In this document: one piece after another, positions 5,345 through 9,920 of the stretch
How positions within the stretch are numbered: position 1 is the stretch's first letter
How the letters are laid out: every line of letters starts with the position of its first letter
NCBI GenBank assembly: GCA_007131525.1
Contig: SLQK01000093.1
Span: 1-9,920 of the forward strand
Direction of reading: 5' to 3'
Length of the DNA: 9,920 nucleotides
Source of the DNA: Nitriliruptoraceae bacterium
GTDB lineage: Bacteria > Actinomycetota > Nitriliruptoria > Nitriliruptorales > Nitriliruptoraceae
Program-made: the position numbers and the translations under genes
Notes under the pieces: model-generated
Databases searched by the model: none
Seen by the model: the letters and a program-made list of their open reading frames with translations, nothing else
Told to the model about the DNA's origin: nothing

Positions 5345-7086
5345 CACCGCCGCAGCCCTCCCAGGGCGCCGTGCCAAGCCTCCCGGTCGACTACGGCGCC
5401 GAGGTCGAGACCGAGCTCGCCGAGCTGGCGCCGCTGCTCGCCGGCCTCGACCTCGACGGCCGTGGCGATCCCCGCTGGTGGGCGCTCCGGCTGCTCGAGG
5501 AGGAGCCGGTCGCCAGCGATCTGGTCGCCGCAGCGCCGGGTGGTGCGGCCGTGGTCGCTGCGGCCGCCGCCGCGGCCGAGCGGATCCGGGAGGCGACCGG
5601 GGTCCCCGCTGCGCTCGTGCTCGCCGATCGGCGCTACGCGTGGGCCCATGAGCTGGCCTCGACCTGCGTCCGCCGCGAGACGGTGCCCCGGTCGCGGACC
5701 GACCGTCTCGACGAGGTCCTGACACACCGGTGGCTCGGCATCCCGATCTTCCTCGGGCTGATGTGGCTCACCTTCACCCTCGTCGTCGAGGTCGCCGATC
5801 CGTTCATCGGGTGGATCGAGGAGCTCACCGAAGGCCCGCTCGCGCGGCTGGCCGGCACGGCCATCGGCGCGGTCGGCCTGGGTGACACGTGGGTGGAGGC
5901 CGCGCTGGTCGACGGGCTGCTGGCCGGGGTCGGCGCCGTGCTCGTGTTCCTCCCGGTCCTGACCCTGCTCTACCTCGCCCTCGGGGTGCTCGAGGACTCG
6001 GGCTACATGGCCCGTGCCGCGTTCCTGCTGGACCGGGTCATGGCGCCGATCGGGCTGTCCGGCAAGAGCTTCCTGCCGCTGCTGCTCGGCTTCGGCTGCA
6101 ACGTGCCGGGTGTGTACGCGACCCGGGTGCTGGAGCAGCGCCGGGACCGGATCATCACCGGCCTGCTCCTGCCCTTCGTGTCCTGCGCCGCCCGACTGCC
6201 GGTCTACGTCCTGCTCGCCACGATCTTCTTCACGCGGGCCTCGGGCACGATCGTGTTCGCGATGTACCTGCTCAGCATCGCCGCCGTGCTGGCGCTGGGC
6301 GCCGTGCTCGACCGCGTCGTGCTGCGCGGCGAACGCGGCAGCTCGTTCATCCTGGAGCTGCCCGCCTACCGGCGCCCCGGTCCGCGGGTGCTCGGCCGCT
6401 ACGTGGGGCAGCGGGTCGGGGCTTTCGTCACCGAGGCCGGCCCGGTCATCCTCGCTGGCGCCGTCGGGGTGTGGTTGCTGCTGTCGATCCCGGTCGGTGG
6501 CAACGGCTCGTTCACCGACACCGACCTCGATGACAGCGCCTTCGCTGCGACCTCACGGGTCGTGGCCCCGACCCTGGCCCCCGCCGGCCTCGGCAGCTGG
6601 GAGGTCACCGGCACGCTGCTGACCGGCATGGTCGCCAAGGAGATCATGGTCGCCTCCTTCTGGCAGGTCTTCGACGTCGAGCCGCCCGAGGAGCCCGACG
6701 AGACACCCACGCTCCGCGAGGACCTGCTCGACGTCGGGGTCGGGTTCCTGGCCGCGACCCGGGACGCCGTGCTGGCCGTGCCGGCGATGCTGGGGCTCGA
6801 GCTCAGGGCCGAGGAGGGCGACGAGGACATCAGCGGCCTCGCCGCGCCGATCCGCGCCGGGCTGCACGACGCGAGCGGCGGTCACGCCGCGCTGGCGGCA
6901 CTGGCGTTGATGGTGTTCGTGCTGCTCTACGTGCCCTGCTTCGCCACCATCGGGGCGCTACGCCAGGAGCTCGGCACCCGCTGGGCGCTGGTGTCCGTCG
7001 CGCTGAGCCTGAGCGTCGCCTGGATCGCCGCCACGGTCGTGTTCCAGACCGGCCGGCTGCTCGCGATCCTGCTCGGTGGGGGGTGA
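5341..7086 (+). CDS. feoB: FeoB helical (GDI) and transmembrane transport domain as a separate protein
   Basis: This 581-residue protein moves Fe(II) across the cytoplasmic membrane. Residues about 15-125 correspond to the helical GDI/spacer region that normally follows the G domain (PVDYGAEVETELAEL, WWALRLLEEEP), here with an alanine-rich stretch. From about 131 on come the FeoB membrane segments with the two Gate regions: LGFGCNVPGVYATR (249-262), PFVSCAARLPVY (278-289) and near the end YVPCFATIGALRQELG. The conserved cysteines of these motifs are present. It lacks any GTP-binding motif and must rely on the separate G protein encoded just upstream. The ATG lies in an ATGA overlap with that gene and is preceded by GGGGAGG (5328-5334), so coupled 1:1 translation is likely. 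Together the two proteins equal one ordinary FeoB of about 765 residues. Confidence 0.95.
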   Translation: MTPPQPSQGAVPSLPVDYGAEVETELAELAPLLAGLDLDGRGDPRWWALRLLEEEPVASDLVAAAPGGAAVVAAAAAAAERIREATGVPAALVLADRRYAWAHELASTCVRRETVPRSRTDRLDEVLTHRWLGIPIFLGLMWLTFTLVVEVADPFIGWIEELTEGPLARLAGTAIGAVGLGDTWVEAALVDGLLAGVGAVLVFLPVLTLLYLALGVLEDSGYMARAAFLLDRVMAPIGLSGKSFLPLLLGFGCNVPGVYATRVLEQRRDRIITGLLLPFVSCAARLPVYVLLATIFFTRASGTIVFAMYLLSIAAVLALGAVLDRVVLRGERGSSFILELPAYRRPGPRVLGRYVGQRVGAFVTEAGPVILAGAVGVWLLLSIPVGGNGSFTDTDLDDSAFAATSRVVAPTLAPAGLGSWEVTGTLLTGMVAKEIMVASFWQVFDVEPPEEPDETPTLREDLLDVGVGFLAATRDAVLAVPAMLGLELRAEEGDEDISGLAAPIRAGLHDASGGHAALAALALMVFVLLYVPCFATIGALRQELGTRWALVSVALSLSVAWIAATVVFQTGRLLAILLGGG

Positions 7087-7092
7087 GCCACG

Positions 7093-7332
7093 ATGCTGCT
7101 CGCCCTCCGTGCGGCCGTGGCCGAGGCCGACGGCGCCAGCCTGGATCTGGACGGCCTCGCCCGCCGGGTCGGAGCGGACCGTGCGGTGGTCCACGCCGCG
7201 CTGGTCCACGCCGTGGCGCGGGGCTGGCTCACGGACATCGAGGTGGCCTCGCTACCCGCGGGCTGCGGGACCTCGGGCTGCACGCCCGAGCCGACCCGGG
7301 CGGCGTGCCGCCGGTGCCCGCTGGCCCGCTGA
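7093..7332 (+). CDS. feoC: FeoC-like winged-helix protein with four cysteines
   Basis: This 79-residue protein starts 6 bases after the transporter stop, with GGTGGGGGG just upstream as ribosome binding site. Residues 1-50 fit a small helix-turn-helix (LDLDGLARRVGADRAVVHAAL then a second helix and GWL). The C-terminus carries Cys58, Cys63, Cys72 and Cys75 (C-x4-C-x8-C-x2-C). Known FeoC proteins are about 80 residues, have a winged helix and a cysteine-rich wing that can bind an oxygen-sensitive [4Fe-4S] cluster, and act with FeoB as stabiliser or regulator. Position and layout match FeoC. The spacing of the cysteines differs somewhat from the enterobacterial proteins, so cluster binding is inferred, not shown. 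It is the last gene of the feo operon. Confidence 0.82.
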   Translation: MLLALRAAVAEADGASLDLDGLARRVGADRAVVHAALVHAVARGWLTDIEVASLPAGCGTSGCTPEPTRAACRRCPLAR

Positions 7333-7356
7333 CCGCCCGCCCCTGGGGACGCGGTC
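7331..7356 (+). terminator. Possible hairpin terminator after feoC
   Basis: GACCGC (7331-7336, overlapping the feoC stop) pairs with GCGGTC (7351-7356), enclosing CCC/GGG around a short centre. No T-run follows. It would close the feo operon, but the call rests only on position and a short stem. Confidence 0.25.
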
Positions 7357-7441
7357 GGCAGCCCGTCGCCGGTCGCGGCGCACCGCGGGGCGCGATGGAT
7401 CGGACGGGCGGGAGCCCACACGCGTGCAATGGATCGGGGCC

Positions 7442-7458
7442 CCGGTTCGTCCTCCTCT
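7442..7458 (+). repeat. CCGG-y-TCGTCCTCCTC-y motif, copy 1 (osmC leader)
   Basis: This 17-base motif recurs at 8081-8097 just before the sigma factor gene, 15 of 17 identical with two T/C differences. Here its GTCCTCCTC part (7449-7457) is exactly complementary to the osmC ribosome binding region. It might instead be a promoter element shared by the two genes. Confidence 0.5.
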
Positions 7459-7503
7459 GTACGGCGGGGGAACGCCGCCGTACCGCACACCGACGAGGAG
7501 GAC
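7449..7503 (+). promoter_or_regulatory. osmC leader: nested stems burying the ribosome binding site
   Basis: Two perfect inverted repeats are nested here. The outer one pairs GTCCTCCTC (7449-7457) with GAGGAGGAC (7495-7503), which contains the Shine-Dalgarno sequence of the gene starting at 7507. The inner one pairs GTACGGCGG (7459-7467) with CCGCCGTAC (7475-7483) around a 7-base loop. Only one base separates the 5' arms and eleven the 3' arms, so both stems can stack in one RNA. In that fold the start would be hidden from ribosomes. The inner repeat could alternatively be a DNA operator. Regulation is inferred, since no ligand-binding core is recognised. Confidence 0.5.
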
Positions 7504-7506
7504 ACC

Positions 7507-8070
7507 GTGACCACCCTGACGGTCCGCAACGGCATCGATCTCGACCGGCTCCAGGCGACCGTGGAGGCGCTCGGCACCGACACGGAGCTCGGCCACTTCA
7601 CCTTCCGCGCTGCCAGCCGCTGGCAGGACGGCACCCACAACGTGGGCACGATCGGACGGTTCACCCACGCCGGCCAGCTCGATGACAGCCGCAGCGAAGG
7701 GTTCCGCCTGGAGGGCGACGAACCCCCCGTGCTGCTGGGCGACAACCACGGCCCCAACGCCGTCGAGCTGGTGCTGCAGGCGCTCGGCTTCTGCTACGCG
7801 GTGGGCTACATCGCGAACGCCGCGGCCAAGGGCATCGAGATCACACGGATGGACTACGAGATCGAGGGTGACCTCGATGTCCGACCCTTCCTGGGCCTCG
7901 AGGGACCGCGACCGGGCTTCACCGAGATCCGCGTGACCGGCCGCGTCTCGAGCCCGAACGCCACCGACGAGCAGCTGACCGAGCTGTGCCAGTACGTCCA
8001 GGACACCTCGCCGGTCCGTGACGTCCTCGCCAACCCCGTGCCCGTCCACACCTCGCTCGAGATCGACTGA
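7507..8070 (+). CDS. OsmC-family peroxiredoxin-like protein
   Basis: This 187-residue cytosolic protein belongs to the OsmC/Ohr superfamily, whose members reduce organic hydroperoxides with two redox cysteines and help against oxidative and thiol stress. The pair is Cys96 in LGFCYAVGYIANAA, at the start of the long central helix, and Cys161 in LTELCQYVQDTSPVRDVL. The spacing of 65 is close to that of E. coli OsmC. EIEGDLD (119-125) and the end SPVRDVLANPVPVHT are further family marks. It looks closer to the general OsmC branch than to Ohr. GTG 7507 is chosen because GAGGAGG (7495-7501) precedes it and the extension to ATG 7429 would encode the leader hairpins. About 175 bases separate it from feoC, and the sigma factor starts 30 bases after its stop, so it may be co-transcribed with the sigma unit. 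Confidence 0.92.
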   Translation: MTTLTVRNGIDLDRLQATVEALGTDTELGHFTFRAASRWQDGTHNVGTIGRFTHAGQLDDSRSEGFRLEGDEPPVLLGDNHGPNAVELVLQALGFCYAVGYIANAAAKGIEITRMDYEIEGDLDVRPFLGLEGPRPGFTEIRVTGRVSSPNATDEQLTELCQYVQDTSPVRDVLANPVPVHTSLEID

Positions 8071-8080
8071 CGCTGGACGA

Positions 8081-8097
8081 CCGGCTCGTCCTCCTCC
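8081..8097 (+). repeat. CCGG-y-TCGTCCTCCTC-y motif, copy 2 (before the sigma gene)
   Basis: This is the second copy of the motif at 7442-7458. It ends three bases before the sigma factor ATG, so the usual ribosome binding position is occupied by its complement-like pyrimidine run. The 13 bases at 8087-8099 are perfectly complementary to 8371-8383 inside the sigma gene, which may be chance in a Glu/Asp-rich coding stretch. Confidence 0.5.
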
Positions 8098-8100
8098 ACG

Positions 8101-8727
8101 ATGGGTCCGATGGTGGGAGCGCTGAGTTCGAGCGACCGAGCGGCGCTGCGGCAGCTCGCCCGCACCGAGCTGCCGCGGCTGTACGCGCTGGCGCGTCGGC
8201 TCGGCGGCGTCGACCCGGAGGACCTGGTCCAGGAGTGCCTGCTGCGAGCCTGCCGCTCCTTCGGCTCGCTGCGCGACCTCCAGGCGGGTCCGAGGTGGTT
8301 GACCACGATCCTGACCAACACCTGGCGGGACTGGCTGCGCAAGGAGCTCCGGGAGCCGGACGAGGTCCCGGTGGAGGAGGACGGTCCCTTCTCGCTCTAC
8401 CACGTCATCGAGGAGGAGGATCCGTTCCCCTACTCCGACACCCTCCATGTGGACGTGCTCGGGGCCTTCTCCGAGCACGATGTCCGGGAGGTCCTGCAGC
8501 GGGTCCCACCGCGGTACCGGGTCGCACTGGTCCTGCGCTACATCGAGGGCTACTCCGCCGCCGAGGTCGCCGAGATGCTGGAACGGCCACCGGGCACGGT
8601 GATGTCACAGCTCCACCGCGCTCGGCAACGCTTCGAGCAGGAGATGTGGCGCTACGCGGGCGAGTCCGGTCTGCTGGTGGGGGCCGCTGCCGGTGAGCGA
8701 TCGGTCCGCGGGGAGGTGGGCTCGTGA
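8101..8727 (+). CDS. ECF-family RNA polymerase sigma factor
   Basis: This 208-residue alternative sigma factor directs RNA polymerase to stress promoters. Region 2 spans about 22-86: LPRLYALARRLGGVDPEDLVQECLLRA is helix 2.1-2.2, followed by the promoter-melting stretch RWLTTILTNTWRDWLRK. Region 4 spans about 126-180, with VLQRVPPRYRVALVLRYIEG and the helix-turn-helix YSAAEVAEMLERPPGTVMSQLHRAR. Between them lies an unusually long acidic linker (about 87-123, rich in Glu, Asp and aromatic residues). There is no region 1 or 3, as in all ECF factors. ATG 8101 is the first start after the osmC stop at 8070. ATG 8110 or GTG 8113 are alternatives, and none has a good ribosome binding site. Its stop overlaps the anti-sigma start by GTGA, so the pair is co-translated and the protein is very likely held inactive by it. 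Confidence 0.94.
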   Translation: MGPMVGALSSSDRAALRQLARTELPRLYALARRLGGVDPEDLVQECLLRACRSFGSLRDLQAGPRWLTTILTNTWRDWLRKELREPDEVPVEEDGPFSLYHVIEEEDPFPYSDTLHVDVLGAFSEHDVREVLQRVPPRYRVALVLRYIEGYSAAEVAEMLERPPGTVMSQLHRARQRFEQEMWRYAGESGLLVGAAAGERSVRGEVGS

Positions 8728-8987
8728 CCTCCCCGATCGGGTGCGGCGAGGCTGTCCGTCGGCTGTGGGAGTTCCTCGACGGCGGCCTGGACCAGCGCGA
8801 CCAGCGCCAGGTCGAGGAGCACCTCGCCTGGTGCCTGCGCTGCTGCGGCGAGGTGGCGTTCGCCCGGGAGTTGCGGGGTCTGCTCAGGACCCGGACCGGG
8901 ATCATGCTGCCCGACGACGTGCGGGACCGGATGGAGCGCTTCATCGAGCACCTGGGAGATGGGACCGAGGAGAGGGGCCGACCGTGA
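8724..8987 (+). CDS. Zinc-binding anti-sigma factor (ZAS / zf-HC2 family)
   Basis: This 87-residue protein has the ZAS signature: Cys7 in IGCGEAVRRLWEFLDGGLD, then His33-x3-Cys37-x2-Cys40 in VEEHLAWCLRC, with an extra Cys41. In this family (for example RsrA), these ligands bind zinc and hold the sigma factor. In redox-sensing members, oxidation forms a disulfide, expels zinc and frees sigma. There is no hydrophobic segment, so it is cytosolic, which suits sensing of an intracellular signal such as thiol oxidation or a metal. The GTG start overlaps the sigma stop (GTGA) and lies behind GGGAGGTGGG. Its own stop overlaps the next gene in the same way. Partner assignment to the adjacent sigma is inferred from this coupling. 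Whether it senses redox, metal or something else is open. Confidence 0.92.
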   Translation: MTSPIGCGEAVRRLWEFLDGGLDQRDQRQVEEHLAWCLRCCGEVAFARELRGLLRTRTGIMLPDDVRDRMERFIEHLGDGTEERGRP

Positions 8988-9920
8988 CGGGACTCCAGAC
9001 CGATGGCGCTGCGGGTGCCGACCTGCTGTTCCAGGCTGAGATCCGCGAGGCGGTCCGCACCGCCTACCTCGACATCCCGGCGGGTGCCGGCATGACCCTC
9101 GTGGAGCGTCTCTACCCGCGGGAGGTGCTGGACGGGCTCCCGACGGCCACGATCGACTGGGCGTTGGGCGTCGGCGATCCGGTGGCGGCGGCCGACCTGG
9201 CCCCCGGTGAGATCGTGCTCGACCTCGGATGCGGCGGCGGTATCGACACCGTCCTCGCCGCCCGCAAGGTCGGGCCGCAGGGTCGGGTCATCGCCGTCGA
9301 CCTGCTGCCGGAGATGTGCGCGCGCACCAGGGCGGCGGTCGAGGCCGCCGGGGTGTCGGACCGCTGTGAGGTCCAGGTCGGTGAGATGGAGGACCTGCCC
9401 GTCGCCGACGAGGCCGTCGACGTCATCATCAGCAACGGGGTCCTGAACCTCTCCCCGCGCAAGAGCCGGGCCCTGGCGGAGGCGGCACGCGTCCTGCGAC
9501 CCGGTGGCCGCCTGTGCGTCGCCGATCTCGTCGTCGAGACCGACCTGCCACCCGAGGTGCTGGCCAGCCCGACGGCCTGGGCCGGGTGCATCGCCGGGGC
9601 GGTCTCGGAGCGGGTCCTGCGCCGCAAGCTCGCCCGGGCCGGGTTCACCGACATCGACGTCACGGCCCACACACCCTTCAGCCTCGAGGACGTCGCGCTC
9701 TACCCCCTGTTCACCCCTGAGGTCATGGAACTGCTCCGCCAGCTCCTGCCCCGCGCGGCGCAGCAGCGGCTCGCCCTCAGCGTGGTCGCCCGGTCCCGTC
9801 GCCCCCAGCGGTCCGATGTCGCTCCGCTGGCTGGCCCGGGCGTGGCGGCCTCGGGCGCGACGCCGCTGGCGGCGATCCCGCCCGACGCCGTCGAGGCGCC
9901 CGGGGTGACCGTGCGTCACC
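8984..9920 (+). CDS. ArsM-like SAM-dependent methyltransferase (partial at right edge)
   Basis: The frame is open for 312 codons to the window edge. It starts with a GTG that overlaps the anti-sigma stop (GTGA), behind GAGGAGAGG. The Rossmann-type methyltransferase core shows motif I VLDLGCGGGIDTVLAARKVGP (start about 78), the acidic VIAVDLLPEM (102-111), GEMEDLPV and VLRPGGRL (170-177). ISNGVLNLSP (149-158) and TAWAGCIAGAVSE (197-209) are the signatures of arsenite methyltransferase (ArsM). In ArsM the first of these contains Cys (SNC), which is Gly152 here. The WAGC cysteine is kept (Cys202), and the cysteine-containing N-terminal As(III) site is absent. The substrate is therefore uncertain: it may methylate something else. 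After about residue 235 an additional C-terminal part follows, turning Ala/Pro-rich near the edge. By gene order it is probably part of the sigma unit. Confidence 0.88.
   Translation, partial: MTGLQTDGAAGADLLFQAEIREAVRTAYLDIPAGAGMTLVERLYPREVLDGLPTATIDWALGVGDPVAAADLAPGEIVLDLGCGGGIDTVLAARKVGPQGRVIAVDLLPEMCARTRAAVEAAGVSDRCEVQVGEMEDLPVADEAVDVIISNGVLNLSPRKSRALAEAARVLRPGGRLCVADLVVETDLPPEVLASPTAWAGCIAGAVSERVLRRKLARAGFTDIDVTAHTPFSLEDVALYPLFTPEVMELLRQLLPRAAQQRLALSVVARSRRPQRSDVAPLAGPGVAASGATPLAAIPPDAVEAPGVTVRH

Noticed and set aside
5335..5345. Split of feoB as a sequencing error
   Set aside because: An ATGA overlap, a ribosome binding site before the second ATG and a break exactly at a domain border are better explained by two genuine genes. 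An error cannot be fully excluded without reads.
4631..5725. Minus-strand open frame opposite feoA and the FeoB G domain
   Set aside because: It is a shadow of clearly identified Feo genes.
7395..7437. ATGGATCGG repeated at 7395-7403 and 7429-7437, and palindrome CGGGGCCCCG at 7435-7444
   Set aside because: They are short, with no further conservation around them, and are expected at some rate in such G+C-rich DNA.
7429..7506. ATG 7429 as start of the OsmC protein
   Set aside because: It would translate the leader repeats into low-complexity sequence. GTG 7507 has a strong ribosome binding site and fits the family N-terminus.
8405..9919. Long minus-strand open frame opposite the sigma, anti-sigma and methyltransferase genes
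   Set aside because: The plus-strand genes are recognisable families with overlapping starts and stops. The reverse frame has no domain and biased composition.

Overview
The window is very G+C-rich chromosomal DNA with strongly G/C-biased third codon positions, many GTG starts and tightly overlapping genes (ATGA and GTGA junctions). This fits a high-G+C actinobacterium (Actinomycetota). A deep-branching class such as Nitriliruptoria is only a guess. No tRNA, rRNA, CRISPR array, transposase or phage gene is visible.

Left part (1-1901): the start of a membrane protein gene leaves the window on the minus strand (229 to 1). It is followed by a small plus-strand membrane protein (501-977). Next comes a disturbed stretch (1187-1901) in which a secreted-protein N-terminus and further coding-looking pieces lie in three successive plus-strand frames, suggesting a decayed or mis-sequenced gene.

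Copper block (1962-4250): a sigma-70-type promoter, whose spacer and -10 contain a CsoR-like inverted repeat, drives copA, a complete Cu(I)-exporting P1B-1 ATPase.

Iron block (4251-7332): the copA-feoA gap holds two near-identical direct repeats around a 16-bp hairpin, then a -10 element overlapped by a DtxR/IdeR iron box. Downstream is a compact operon: feoA, the FeoB G domain, the FeoB helical plus membrane domain, and a FeoC-like four-cysteine winged-helix protein. FeoB is therefore split into two translationally coupled genes, cut exactly between the GTPase and the GDI/transport part.

Stress block (7449-9920): an OsmC-family thiol peroxidase gene has a leader that can fold so that its Shine-Dalgarno sequence is buried in a perfect 9-bp helix enclosing a second perfect 9-bp hairpin. 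Then come an ECF sigma factor, a zinc-binding anti-sigma (ZAS/zf-HC2) protein and an ArsM-like SAM methyltransferase that runs off the right edge. The last three overlap by GTGA. The methyltransferase keeps the ArsM fold motifs but lacks two of the three cysteines used for As(III) binding.

Taken together, the window is a metal and thiol homeostasis neighbourhood: copper export, ferrous iron import and a sigma/anti-sigma unit with an OsmC peroxidase. The OsmC-sigma-ZAS-methyltransferase set and the split Feo system are the most interesting parts.
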